This document shows, piece after piece, positions 9,179-17,452 of a stretch of DNA of 64,000 nucleotides. The stretch is taken from NCBI RefSeq assembly GCF_900218015.1, contig NZ_UFQQ01000002.1:203688-267687 (forward strand). The letters are read 5' to 3'. The notes below the pieces were generated by a model that saw only the letters and a list, made by a program, of their open reading frames with translations, ran no database searches and was not told the DNA's origin. The stretch's first letter is position 1, and each line of letters starts with the position of its first letter. A program made the position numbers and the translations under genes. This DNA is from Rhodopseudomonas pentothenatexigens (GTDB lineage Bacteria; Pseudomonadota; Alphaproteobacteria; Rhizobiales; Xanthobacteraceae).

Positions 9179-9180
9179 AA
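9148..9180. repeat. 33-bp direct repeat, left copy (candidate att site)
   Basis: These 33 bases recur without mismatch at 11960-11992 in the same orientation. The two copies bracket a recombinase pseudogene and two AT-richer genes, which is the layout of attL and attR of an integrated element. Confidence 0.8.
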
Positions 9181-9199
9181 GCGCCAGAACGGCGATTTT

Positions 9200-10002
9200 A
9201 TTGGGGTTCCAGAAAGAGCAGGCAGAGCTTATTGATCATTTCGGCGAAACGCCGATCGACGAAATCGACCAAGCGGCAATCGACCAAGCCGCCCTCCCCC
9301 TCTTTCCGACAGCAACGCCAGCCACCCGCAATCGGAAAGTCTACACGCCTATTTCAGAGCGCGGGCCGGGATATCCGGCTGAAACGGCCGAAGGGCGCAA
9401 AGGGAAAGATCGTCACCGAGTTTCTGAGTGTGGACGATGCGTTTGGGATCATCGCCGGGGCGGACAGCGAGAACCGCGCTTTCGGCATGCTGCTGCGCCT
9501 CCTACTCTACACCGGCTGCCGCATCAGCGAGCGATGGCGCTGCGCTGGGAGAACGTGCAATTCGATCAGGGGCTCGCCTACTTCGTCACGAGCAAGAACG
9601 ACGATGCGCGTACGGTGAAGCTGGAGCGCGATCTGTGCGAGGAAATGCCAGCCTTTGCCGGCGGTGCTACGCAAGGGCCGGTCTTCCCGTTCCGCTGCGG
9701 TGGCGGCCTGGAGGATAGGCTTGTTCGCGCCAAGCTCGCCGTATGCGGCATCAAGCCTAAGCCGCGCAAGCGGACCGAGACGAAGGCCTCATCGCCTGTT
9801 GTGGGTCGGCTTCCATACGTCCTGCCACACGTGGGCAACTTGGATGCGGCGCTATGGCGGCGCTGACCTTCAGGGGTTGGTCGCCACTGGCCGGTGGCGC
9901 GATCCACGCTCAGCCGCCCACTATGCCCACGTCGCTTCGCGCGAGGAATGGAGCCGGGTCGATCTGCTGCCGAGATCAGACAAAAAGATAACTGAGAGGT
10001 GA
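9200..10002 (+). pseudogene. Tyrosine recombinase (phage-type integrase), frameshifted
   Basis: Integrase-like sequence is spread over three reading frames. The core-binding part (ELIDHFGETPIDEIDQAA, then TRNRKVYTPIS) is in one frame. The catalytic domain begins in a second frame (FLSVDDAFGIIAGADSENRA, then LLLYTGCRISE with the first arginine), returns to the first frame (RWENVQFDQG, SKNDDARTVKL), and ends in the third (FHTSCHTWATWMRRYGG, GRWRDPRSAAHYAHV with the tyrosine). At least three frameshifts and loss of the N-terminal arm make it inactive. It starts just inside the left 33-bp repeat and probably once mobilised the element. Confidence 0.85.
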
Positions 10003-10047
10003 ACGCTCATCGGCGACGAACTACCAGCTTTGGAGAATTGATCAACG

Positions 10048-11370
10048 TCATCCAAACGAGATTGTAACTCCATTGTTAGAGGCCTGCTTACGAACCACGT
10101 CAGGACTCACGCGAAGCTCATCGGCCAACTCTCGTATATCGGATTGAGTGAACTTCCTTTTCTTCCCACGGAAACGCGATCGAATCAGCGCCTTTGGCGC
10201 CGTTAATTCCGCTGCAAACGCGCGGTTTGCCTGCTGATCCCTCGTTACAGCTGATGTAAGAAGCCTACTCTCCGTTGGAGTCTCGGAAGACCAAGCGGAA
10301 AAAACCGCTCGCGCTGCGGCGAAGCGCCTCTTCGCTTCTGTTTGCTGCAGCAAGGCAACTTTCATCTCATTTTCAAATCGAACAACCGCTCCGGTAACTG
10401 CAACATCATCGTTACGTTGAACTGATTTAGTCTGGAGCGTCGTGTCGATTTCCAGCATATCAAATATCCGACTGGCAGCGTTCGGATCAGTATCGCTGAT
10501 CCCCAGTCTCTTTCGCAGGATTTCCGCCGCCTGCAGTCCTCGCCGGAACGCCGGAACTGCGTAGTTGTCCTGGGGAACGGAAATAGCTTCGATTGGCGAC
10601 AGTGTAGACTTCTCAACCGTCCTCGTGAGAGCAACAGCCTCTTCCGCAACCTTAGAAACAGAAGCGAAGTCGCTCTCCGATGAAGCCAAACACAGGTCCA
10701 TAAGGAGGCGCTCGCCAAGCGCAACTTCGAGCCGCTCTATCAGTTTGGCGAACCCATCGTCGATATCGTACGGAGACATACCTAGTGCTCCGATAAAGCG
10801 ACAGAAACTCAGCTCATCATCTTTGGTTTCAGTTATTAGCGACCAAGTATCTTGTAGCCAAGTTTCGGAAACGCGACGATCGTTCAACCGGTCGACGACC
10901 GACTGCACGAACCGTCTCAACTCGGACTCGACCTTTTCTCTCGGCGCTGTTGCGCGCGCAGAATTGCAAAAACGAACATCAGAAAATTTTGGATCTCGCG
11001 CTCTCGCCGAAATCTGTAGTGTCCCTCCCGACGCCACAAATTCCAACCGTGGCAGGGAGAATCCATGCTGAGCAGTTAGCAACGAATGACGCGACAGGAA
11101 CTCGTCGTCATCGGCTTCTTCTTCGTTCTTTCGCGGCTCCCATAAAATGGACCACCAGTTATCGGCAATCCACTCTGCGACGAAGTAAGCGGGGATTTGG
11201 ACCGCCTTGCATTTGTTTCGTAGCGGACCGCCAAATTTGTTCATATGCCGAGCAGTAAATTCGGTCACAGCAACGCCGCCCACCTGGATCAGCAGGCTTG
11301 CAAGAGTAGCGTCGGATTGGTTCCGCCCCTCTTGGTCGACCCAATCGACTTGCAGCTCAAAATCGCTCAT
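10048..11370 (-). CDS. ImmA/IrrE-like protein lacking the HExxH motif, unknown function
   Basis: A 440-residue protein that I do not recognise by name. Its last 110 residues follow the ImmA/IrrE pattern: an RRFAAARAVFSAW helix where these peptidases carry HELGH, then RDQQANRAFAAEL with the usual post-catalytic helix, and a C-terminal helix-turn-helix-like end (IRELADELRVSPDVVRKQA). The zinc-binding HExxH is absent, so it is probably not a peptidase. The N-terminal 300 residues show no recognisable domain. The gene is AT-richer than the chromosome, has a different codon mix, and starts inside the stop region of the upstream gene (4-base overlap), so the pair is translationally coupled. It lies inside the repeat-bounded element. 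A stress or defence role is possible but unproven. Confidence 0.7.
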   Translation of the reverse strand: MSDFELQVDWVDQEGRNQSDATLASLLIQVGGVAVTEFTARHMNKFGGPLRNKCKAVQIPAYFVAEWIADNWWSILWEPRKNEEEADDDEFLSRHSLLTAQHGFSLPRLEFVASGGTLQISARARDPKFSDVRFCNSARATAPREKVESELRRFVQSVVDRLNDRRVSETWLQDTWSLITETKDDELSFCRFIGALGMSPYDIDDGFAKLIERLEVALGERLLMDLCLASSESDFASVSKVAEEAVALTRTVEKSTLSPIEAISVPQDNYAVPAFRRGLQAAEILRKRLGISDTDPNAASRIFDMLEIDTTLQTKSVQRNDDVAVTGAVVRFENEMKVALLQQTEAKRRFAAARAVFSAWSSETPTESRLLTSAVTRDQQANRAFAAELTAPKALIRSRFRGKKRKFTQSDIRELADELRVSPDVVRKQASNNGVTISFG

Positions 11371-11756
11371 GATCTCATTAGCTCTGGCGGCACGACCTCA
11401 ACTGGGTAAGCGTGGTAGGTGCCAGCAGTTCCAGCTTCCGTACACGCTTCGTACCAGACATCCCCATCTCGATGCCATACGTGTTTGGGGAATCCGTTAA
11501 CCCATCGAACCGAAACGCGTCCTTTTCGGATCGCCTCTCGAATTGCCATTCCCGCTTCAGGAAGTGAGAACTCTTTTGGGCAAGGCGTCGCGGGCTTTAA
11601 ACGACGAGCCAATTTTCCATCGATTTTACAGTGATAGTTGCTCGGCGCGTACAGAGCGGCAGAGGCAGCAACCTCCAGCTCCTCCGCGCTAACGTTCTTG
11701 CGCAACACGCGTTGTTTACCGGGAAAACGAACTTCCCGGCCTTTCGGCCTCCCCAT
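11367..11756 (-). CDS. Hypothetical protein of the two-gene cassette
   Basis: A basic soluble protein of about 129 residues from the ATG at 11756; a longer form from 11816 is also open. It contains distinct conserved-looking stretches (YAPSNYHCKIDGKLARR, KPATPCPKEF, FPKHVWHRDGDVWYEA, GTYHAYPVE) rich in His, Cys and Trp, but no family I can name. Its stop codon overlaps the start of the ImmA/IrrE-like gene by 4 bases. The two are transcribed together away from the right 33-bp repeat. The function is unknown; the fixed pairing suggests a partner or effector of the larger protein. Confidence 0.6.
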   Translation of the reverse strand: MGRPKGREVRFPGKQRVLRKNVSAEELEVAASAALYAPSNYHCKIDGKLARRLKPATPCPKEFSLPEAGMAIREAIRKGRVSVRWVNGFPKHVWHRDGDVWYEACTEAGTAGTYHAYPVEVVPPELMRS

Positions 11757-11959
11757 TCCGACGCCCCATGCCGTTACAGCCTCGCAACCATATGTCGCAG
11801 CTCTCGGAAAACACAACCCCTCCGAAGGGGCGAGTTTAGACCGTCGCCCCGGATGATCCGCAAATCGAACGCGAATGGTGGTCCCACCGCGGGCGTGGAA
11901 AAGGCGCTGAAGTGTAAGCTGTCACCCCGCAACCAATTGATATTGCTCACCACCGCCTC

Positions 11960-11992
11960 GCCTCCCCCAAGGCTGGCCACACCCCGTTTTAA
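11960..11992. repeat. 33-bp direct repeat, right copy (candidate att site)
   Basis: This is identical to 9148-9180. Here the left arm of the hairpin seen at the other copy is missing, so only the 33-base core is shared. It ends 42 bases before the MarR gene and marks the right edge of the inserted element. Confidence 0.8.
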
Positions 11993-12034
11993 GGACCGGC
12001 GGCTCTAAGGACCGGCGGCGCGGACGACGGCGCT

Positions 12035-12622
12035 TCAGGTCTGTTCGACGACGCGCTGCATCGCCAGCTTGGTGCGATGCTTCAGCATCTCGAGCTTGGC
12101 CTTGACGTCGGCGAGCGCCTCGGCGTCGAAGTCCCGGAAGATGTATTCGTGCAACGCCTCCCAGCGCGGCGACAAGTGGTCGATCTTGCACCGCGCGTCT
12201 TCCGACAGCGACATCAGCACCACCCGGGCGTCCTCGGTCGACGGCACGCGGTTGAGCAGGCCCATCCGCTCCAGGATCTTGGTCTGCGTGGTCACGAAGG
12301 TCGAGACGGCGTGGATCTTCTGCGACACGTCGCCGACAGAGACGCCTTTCCCCTGGTCGAGATCGGCGATCGCCATCAGGATCAGCCATTGCGAGCCGCT
12401 GATCCCGAACAGCTTGGCCCAGGCGCGGCGCATATCCTCGAGATTGTTGCTGATCGAAACGAAATCCCAGATCACCTGGTAAGACAGGCCGAAATCGCGG
12501 TGCCCGCAGGCCTGCGGAGCTGCGGCCGGCTCCTCGCGCGGCGCGGGCGGAGACAGTGTCGTCACCACGGAGGGCTCCTCAACGGCATCGCCGCGGCGCT
12601 GCTCCCTACTTCGATGCGACAT
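12035..12622 (-). CDS. MarR family transcriptional regulator
   Basis: A 195-residue regulator. After a long, proline- and alanine-rich N-terminal tail, residues about 50-185 form a MarR winged helix: WAKLFGISGSQWLILMAI, the VSVGDVSQKIHAV recognition region and the wing in LLNRVPSTEDARVVLMSLSE. MarR proteins respond to phenolic or acyl-CoA ligands, and several in R. palustris control aromatic-acid degradation, but the ligand here is unknown. The ATG at 12622 has GGCGGAG directly upstream; a GTG at 12643 is the alternative. A small palindrome at 12703-12713 may be its operator. Confidence 0.87.
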   Translation of the reverse strand: MSHRSREQRRGDAVEEPSVVTTLSPPAPREEPAAAPQACGHRDFGLSYQVIWDFVSISNNLEDMRRAWAKLFGISGSQWLILMAIADLDQGKGVSVGDVSQKIHAVSTFVTTQTKILERMGLLNRVPSTEDARVVLMSLSEDARCKIDHLSPRWEALHEYIFRDFDAEALADVKAKLEMLKHRTKLAMQRVVEQT

Positions 12623-12702
12623 ACTCCGCCCTTCTCGAATCACCCCTGGACCATTTGTTCTTGCTTGTCGACTCGTGCGCCCGAAAACGGCACGACCGAG
12701 TC

Positions 12703-12713
12703 TGCATTATGCA
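12703..12713. promoter_or_regulatory. TGCAT-T-ATGCA palindrome upstream of MarR gene
   Basis: This perfect 5-bp inverted repeat with one central base lies about 80 bases upstream of the MarR start, the usual size and position for an autoregulatory MarR operator. The function is inferred from placement only. Confidence 0.35.
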
Positions 12714-13143
12714 TGGAAACATGAGCAGAGACCAAAGGTGCCAAATTCTGCCGTGTCGGTATCCTCGATCGCTGAAGCCCCTCGCTGAGGGCCCAGTTCG
12801 CAGGGAAACCCCTTAATCTTCAATAATATCCCCAAGCGGATCAGCCAACCGACCACGGCACCGGTGGGCCCGCAGGGCGGAATTTTCACGTGACAGAATC
12901 GTGACACCCTGTTGCTTCAATACCACAGGTTCCCCGGATGAAGCCCGGCAGCGTCCTTCGATCCTTTCGTTAGCTATTTTTGTTATGTATCTAAAGCCCT
13001 GACGGAGGGGGGCAACCTCGAAGTCGTCCCGGCTCAAGCTGCCGATCACTGCGGCGAACGGCAGTCGGGTTCACGGGCGGGCCGTATCCCGGTGCACAGC
13101 GCCGGTCCGGCAGGCCCTTCGAAGGCAAACTTGGAGGTTTACG
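12714..13143. other. Intergenic region upstream of porin, no gene seen
   Basis: These 430 bases separate the MarR and porin genes. A short open frame on the minus strand (12707-12907) has no recognisable features. The porin promoter and leader must lie here, and a good ribosome-binding site (TTGGAGG) ends at 13138. Confidence 0.45.
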
Positions 13144-14637
13144 ATGAATTTTGCGAAGAGCCTTATGCTCGGTGGTGCGGCGCTCCTCGTCGCCACCGCC
13201 GGCGCGCAGGCGGCCGATCTTCCGCTCAAGGCCAAGGCGGTCGAATACGTGAAGGTCTGCTCGCTGTACGGCGCCGGCTTCTACTACATCCCGGGCACCG
13301 ACACCTGCATCAAGCTCGGCGGCTACATCCGCGCCGAGTACGCGTTCAACGCCGGCGGCATGACGGAAACCCCGTCGTGGAACGGCAATGCCGGTCAGGG
13401 CAACCGGCTGTCGAACAACACCATCTACCGTTCGCGCGCCGACCTGAACATCGACACCCGCACCGCGACCGAATACGGCGTGGTCCGCACCTATTTCGAC
13501 TCGGTGTTCACCTGGACCACCGGCAGCGATACGACTGCCAACGGCAGCCTGGGCGTGTTCTTCGCTTTCGTGCAGTTCGCCGGCTTCACCTTCGGTAAGG
13601 CGGTCTCGCAGTTCTCGACCCCGTGGCACGGTTCGCCGGGCAACATCACTTCGAACCTGCTCGGCGGCGACGACACTTCGACCGGCATCAATCAGGTCAG
13701 CTACACTGCCGAATTCGGCAATGGCGTGTCGGCCTCGATCAGCCTCGAAGACCAGAGCAGCTATCGCACCGCCTCGGGCGTTTCCAACGTGGTCAACACC
13801 ACTGGCGGAGCCGCATCCGCTTGGCTGCAGGGCACCGGTAACGGCACCAACTACACTGCCGGCACCAACGTTCCGGACATCGTCGGCAAGATCCGCGTCG
13901 ACCAGGCCTGGGGCCTGTTCCAGGTGTCGGCCGCGGCCCACCAGATCCGCGCCAGCTACTACACCCCGACACTGGAGACCTCGGGTCATCCGAGCGACAA
14001 GTGGGGCTTCGCGGTGCTCGCCGCCCTGTCGCTCAAGAATCTGCCGACCGGCCCGGGCGACTCGATCAACCTCGATGCCACCTACGCTGACGGCGCGACC
14101 CGTTACGTGATCGGCGGCACCAGCCCGAACGCGTTCGCGATGTACAGCGACAGCAGCGCTGGCGTGTACCAGAGCGTCGGCTTCGGCTCGGCGCCGGACG
14201 GCGTGTTCGGCGGCACCAACAACCTGAACGGCACCGGCATCTCCACCGTCAAGGCCTGGGGTATCCGCGGCGCGTTCAACCACAACTGGAACCCGAACTG
14301 GTCGACTTCGCTGTTCGGCGCCTATTCGTCGGTCGACTTCGGTGGCACCGGCGGCGCGCTGTACAACGCGGGTCTTGCCGCGGCCGTCCCGGGCTTCGGC
14401 ACCACCTACACCGGCAACCCGAACTTCAACATCGCGCAGGTCGGTCTCCGCACCGCCTGGACCCCGGTCAAGAACCTGACGTTCTCGGGCGAAGTGATGT
14501 GGATGCGCCTCGACCAGAACTACTCGGGCGTGACCGCCGCCAACGTGCAGCCGACCGGAACCAAGCCGTTTGCTCGGTACGAGTTCAAGGATCAGGACAC
14601 GGTGGTGGGCGCGGTTCGCGTTCAGCGCACTTTCTAA
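13144..14637 (+). CDS. Outer-membrane porin (Porin_2 family)
   Basis: A 497-residue porin with a signal peptide cleaved after AGAQA. The mature start (ADLPLKAKAVEYVKVCSLYG), the Cys pair around GFYYIPGTDTC and the next strand KLGGYIRAEY are the signature of alphaproteobacterial general porins. The rest is alternating beta strands with Gly/Asn/Thr-rich loops, ending in the C-terminal phenylalanine needed for barrel insertion. Codon use is strongly biased and the gene has a strong ribosome-binding site and a strong terminator, all consistent with very high expression. It forms trimeric diffusion channels for small solutes. Confidence 0.95.
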   Translation: MNFAKSLMLGGAALLVATAGAQAADLPLKAKAVEYVKVCSLYGAGFYYIPGTDTCIKLGGYIRAEYAFNAGGMTETPSWNGNAGQGNRLSNNTIYRSRADLNIDTRTATEYGVVRTYFDSVFTWTTGSDTTANGSLGVFFAFVQFAGFTFGKAVSQFSTPWHGSPGNITSNLLGGDDTSTGINQVSYTAEFGNGVSASISLEDQSSYRTASGVSNVVNTTGGAASAWLQGTGNGTNYTAGTNVPDIVGKIRVDQAWGLFQVSAAAHQIRASYYTPTLETSGHPSDKWGFAVLAALSLKNLPTGPGDSINLDATYADGATRYVIGGTSPNAFAMYSDSSAGVYQSVGFGSAPDGVFGGTNNLNGTGISTVKAWGIRGAFNHNWNPNWSTSLFGAYSSVDFGGTGGALYNAGLAAAVPGFGTTYTGNPNFNIAQVGLRTAWTPVKNLTFSGEVMWMRLDQNYSGVTAANVQPTGTKPFARYEFKDQDTVVGAVRVQRTF

Positions 14638-14670
14638 GTCCACACGAAAGGAACTTGTAAACCTCCAAGG

Positions 14671-14706
14671 AACCTCCGGCGATGCCCCGCCGGAGGTTTT
14701 CTTTTT
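14671..14706 (+). terminator. Rho-independent terminator of porin gene
   Basis: An 11-bp perfect stem (AACCTCCGGCG at 14671-14681 with CGCCGGAGGTT at 14688-14698) has a 6-base loop and runs into TTTTCTTTTT. It lies 34 bases after the porin stop. Confidence 0.93.
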
Positions 14707-14842
14707 GGGCTCTGCTGTCGGCAGTTCGCATCGTTTCCCCGAGGTGAATACTCATCGCCAAGGAGGAATCGAGCTCTCGCGTCTCCCTGCCTCGGCCGGA
14801 ACGTTTTGCCGGCACGGAACTTGACGTCGCGGAGACCCCGCG

Positions 14843-15034
14843 ATGCGCAAGCTGATCGGTTTCGACGACGACACTTTCGACAAGCTGAAGCAACTCGGCC
14901 GCGATCGGATGGCGAGCCTGCAGGAGCTCGCCGACGAAGCCTTCGCCGATCTGCTGAAGAAGCACGGCGTGCCGATCGACCTGAAGGACGCACTGCGCAA
15001 GAGCGCGGCGGCCGCCTCGCATCGCAAGCATTGA
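14843..15034 (+). CDS. Small conserved-type protein, possible ribbon-helix-helix-like
   Basis: A 63-residue protein, acidic and helical at first (MRKLIGFDDDTFDKLKQLGR) and basic at the end. A short strand followed by two predicted helices (SLQELADEAFADLLKKHG) resembles small ribbon-helix-helix DNA-binding or antitoxin proteins, but it has no toxin partner. It is followed after 10 bases by another small gene in the same direction, so both are probably co-transcribed. The GC content and codon use match the chromosome. Function unknown. Confidence 0.65.
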   Translation: MRKLIGFDDDTFDKLKQLGRDRMASLQELADEAFADLLKKHGVPIDLKDALRKSAAAASHRKH

Positions 15035-15044
15035 GGAGCAGCCG

Positions 15045-15212
15045 ATGTCAGCCGATCCGGATCCGTTCACGCTGGGCGAACGCGCCGCACGCCAGAACAT
15101 TCCCGCCGAAGCCAATCCGTATCACGACGGCAGCGAAGAACACGCGCTGTGGGCCGCCGGTCACGAGCGGATCGCGACCGCGATCGAAGCGAACGAATCG
15201 GAAGGAACGTGA
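15045..15212 (+). CDS. RMF/CrpP-like small protein
   Basis: A 55-residue protein starting at ATG 15045 just after GAGGAGCAGC. The pattern ERAARQNIPAEANPYHDGSE followed by ALWAAGHERIA matches small ribosome-modulation-factor-like (RMF/CrpP fold) proteins, which share an AA-x-G/N, NPY and W-x2-G arrangement. Relatives bind ribosomes or other nucleic-acid-linked targets under stress, but many alphaproteobacterial copies are uncharacterised. It sits 10 bases after the 63-residue gene. The assignment rests on the motif alone and is moderate. Confidence 0.6.
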   Translation: MSADPDPFTLGERAARQNIPAEANPYHDGSEEHALWAAGHERIATAIEANESEGT

Positions 15213-15232
15213 GAGAGCGGCTTCGCCGCAAC

Positions 15233-15763
15233 TCAGCCGATCTTCTTCAAACCCTTGGCGTAGCGCTGGCCGTTGGCGACGTAGAACCCGGCGCCGGCGA
15301 GCATCGCCTGCACCTGCTCCGGCGCCAGCGTCCGCGCGACCTTGGCCGGCGCACCGAGGATCAGCGAATTCTCCGGAAACGATTTGCCTTCGGTGACCAC
15401 GGCGCCGGCGCCGACCACGCAGCCGCGCGCCAGTTTGGCGCCGTTCATCACGATCGCGCCCATCCCGATCAGCACGCTGTCCTCGATCGTACAGCCGTGC
15501 AGGATGACGTTGTGGCCGATGGTGCAGCCTTTGCCGACCTTGAGCGGAAAGCCCGGGTCGGTGTGGCAGGTGGTGCCGTCCTGGATGTTCGAGCCTTCGC
15601 CGATCTCGATCCACTCGTTGTCGCCGCGCAGCACCGCGCCGAACCACACCGACACCGAGTTGCCGAGCCGCACCTTGCCGATCACCGACGCGCTGTCAGC
15701 GACGAAGTAATTTCCATCCGCCGGAAGATCCGGCCGCTGCCCGTCGAGTTCGTAGATCGCCAT
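15233..15763 (-). CDS. Gamma-class carbonic anhydrase family protein
   Basis: A 176-residue left-handed beta-helix protein built of hexapeptide repeats (for example IGKVRLGNSVSVWFGAVLRG and VGKGCTIGHNVILHGCTI). The three zinc ligands of gamma-carbonic anhydrases are in place: His in TTCHTDPG and two His in IGHNVILHGC. A C-terminal amphipathic helix follows the beta-helix, as usual. It could hydrate CO2 or act as a related metal enzyme; many such proteins have no proven activity. Length is typical. It stands alone, convergent with the small-protein pair. Confidence 0.9.
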   Translation of the reverse strand: MAIYELDGQRPDLPADGNYFVADSASVIGKVRLGNSVSVWFGAVLRGDNEWIEIGEGSNIQDGTTCHTDPGFPLKVGKGCTIGHNVILHGCTIEDSVLIGMGAIVMNGAKLARGCVVGAGAVVTEGKSFPENSLILGAPAKVARTLAPEQVQAMLAGAGFYVANGQRYAKGLKKIG

Positions 15764-15821
15764 CGCTGTCTCCTGTCGTCCGCTCCGTCATCGCAATGCG
15801 GGCCGGACGACGCAACGATTT

Positions 15822-16160
15822 TCAGGCGATCAGCCCGACCGCGTGCAGCGCCATCAGCACGACGGTTCCGGACATCAGGCTCCAGGTGCCCGCCAGCACC
15901 GTCGCCAGCGCCACGAATTCGGTGCGCCGCCGCGCCGTCGTGGTGGTGCGGGGCCCCAGCAAGGTGTTGCGCATGATGATGAAGGGGGCTGCGAACATCA
16001 GAAACGGCACGGCGGCGAAGCTCTGCGCCACCACCCCCTGTTGCAGCAGGCCGAAGCCGGCCGGCCGCTGCGCCAGCGACTGATAGGCGCTGGTCAAGGC
16101 TCCGGCGACGGCGAAGCCGATCAGCAGCGAGAACAGGTTGGTGAAGGCTTCGGGCGACAT
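15822..16160 (-). CDS. Small integral membrane protein (DUF6949-like)
   Basis: A 112-residue protein with three hydrophobic segments, about residues 8-28, 47-67 and 84-109, joined by short polar loops, one with a basic TTTTARRR stretch. It resembles an uncharacterised family confined to Bradyrhizobiaceae and relatives, which I believe is DUF6949. No catalytic residues are evident. It is upstream of the carbonic anhydrase gene on the same strand with a 58-base gap and could share its transcript. Confidence 0.65.
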   Translation of the reverse strand: MSPEAFTNLFSLLIGFAVAGALTSAYQSLAQRPAGFGLLQQGVVAQSFAAVPFLMFAAPFIIMRNTLLGPRTTTTARRRTEFVALATVLAGTWSLMSGTVVLMALHAVGLIA

Positions 16161-16353
16161 CTGCGGCCTCCGGCTGAATCGCGGACGACCGATCTGTCGC
16201 AGAAACCGGCAACGGCCGCCACGACATCCTTAAGAAAGGGTTAACGTGCCCGGTAAGAATTGCTGCCCTGCATCGCACAATCCCGTTCGGCGGCGATTCG
16301 GCGCGTGGCATAGTCGGAAACGATTCGTGTGGGTACAGACATCTCGCGTTGTC

Positions 16354-17061
16354 ATGACTTTGGTCTCGTCGCTTACCGACCGCCGGCGCGGCCGCCGCGC
16401 AGTGCGGAGTTCGTCCCGGATTCCCCTGCTGATCGGCGGCGCCATCGGCGCGGCGTCGATCGCCGCGGTCGCCTATCTGCTGTGGCCGACCTGGCACGTG
16501 CAGAGCGCCGGGGATCCCGACCGGACGCCGGTGACGATCGGCGACACCCTGTTCAACGTGCCGACCAAGGCGTTCCGGGTGAAGTACCAAAGGCGGTCAG
16601 GACCGCAGGAGCGCGTCGATCTCGCCTTCCTCTATCCGTCGCTCAATCCGCCGGAGCGCGCCGCGCACAAGACCGCAGGCGAGATCGCCGAGTTTCAGCC
16701 GATCGACCGCATCTTCGTCAGCATCGCCGCGCATCAGGAGACGCTGGCTCCCGAGACCCGGCTCCGCACCATCTATCCGCGCTATCTGGCTCAGGTCGCG
16801 CCGCAGACGGTCGACGGGCTGACCATGCGGCCGTTCGTCGACGGCTCGCCCTACGCCGGCGAAGACCTGTTCACCGCCGAGCAGCCCGAACTGGCGGCGC
16901 GCTGTACCCGCGACCGTCAGACCCCGGGGATGTGTCTCAGCGAAGTGCGGATCGAAGGCGCCGACGTCACCTTCCGGTTTCCGCGTCAGTGGCTGAACCA
17001 GTGGCGCGACGTCGCGAGTGCGATCGCGCGGCTCGCCGCGCAGATCCACGTGCGCGGCTGA
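16354..17061 (+). CDS. Hypothetical membrane-anchored periplasmic protein
   Basis: A protein of about 235 residues starting at ATG 16354. A basic N-terminus (DRRRGRRAVR) precedes one membrane segment (about residues 22-44), leaving about 190 residues in the periplasm. The periplasmic part has no motif I recognise; it contains two cysteines in RCTRDRQTPGMCLSE that may form a disulfide. Codon use matches the chromosome. Nothing around it points to a function. Confidence 0.65.
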   Translation: MTLVSSLTDRRRGRRAVRSSSRIPLLIGGAIGAASIAAVAYLLWPTWHVQSAGDPDRTPVTIGDTLFNVPTKAFRVKYQRRSGPQERVDLAFLYPSLNPPERAAHKTAGEIAEFQPIDRIFVSIAAHQETLAPETRLRTIYPRYLAQVAPQTVDGLTMRPFVDGSPYAGEDLFTAEQPELAARCTRDRQTPGMCLSEVRIEGADVTFRFPRQWLNQWRDVASAIARLAAQIHVRG

Positions 17062-17076
17062 GGGCGACGGTTCGGC

Positions 17077-17295
17077 TCAGTCGACGTCGGCGAGATCGTC
17101 TTCGAGGATCGCCATCTGGAACTGGAACGAGCGATCGTCGTCCTCGTCGTCGACGAACAGCACGCCGATGAACTCCTCGCCGATATAGACTTCGGCGGAG
17201 TCTTCCTTCTTCGGACGCGGCACGACGCGGATCTTCGGATTGCCGAACACCCGCTTGAGATAGGCATCGAGCTTTCTGACTTCCTGAACGTCCAC
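17077..17295 (-). CDS. DUF3126 family protein
   Basis: A 72-residue acidic protein. Starting at the GTG at 17295, after GGAGATCACC, it reads VDVQEVRKLDAYLKRVFG and then alternates strands (IRVVPRPKK, AEVYIGEEFIGVLFVDDEDD), a pattern I associate with DUF3126, a small single-domain family of alphaproteobacteria often next to cysE. Longer in-frame starts up to 17367 add unconserved sequence. It lies 157 bases downstream of cysE on the same strand. The function is unknown; a link to cysteine synthesis is suggested only by position. Confidence 0.8.
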   Translation of the reverse strand: MDVQEVRKLDAYLKRVFGNPKIRVVPRPKKEDSAEVYIGEEFIGVLFVDDEDDDRSFQFQMAILEDDLADVD

Positions 17296-17452
17296 GGTGA
17301 TCTCCAATTCAATTGAACGGCAACGCGACGAGGCCACGGACGTTACGTCCATCGCACGATCGGTCACGGCCGGGGTCGCCGTCAGTACTTTCTCGCGGCC
17401 GCTGCCGCAACCCCTCGCCGCGAGTTGCGAACCGCAATCGGGCGACCGCCGA

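Noticed and set aside
12707-12907. Short minus-strand frame between MarR and porin
   Set aside because: It has no conserved look, poor codon use and no ribosome-binding site.
12991-14643. 550-codon minus-strand frame over the porin
   Set aside because: It is a mirror of the strongly biased porin codons, with no motif or ribosome-binding site.
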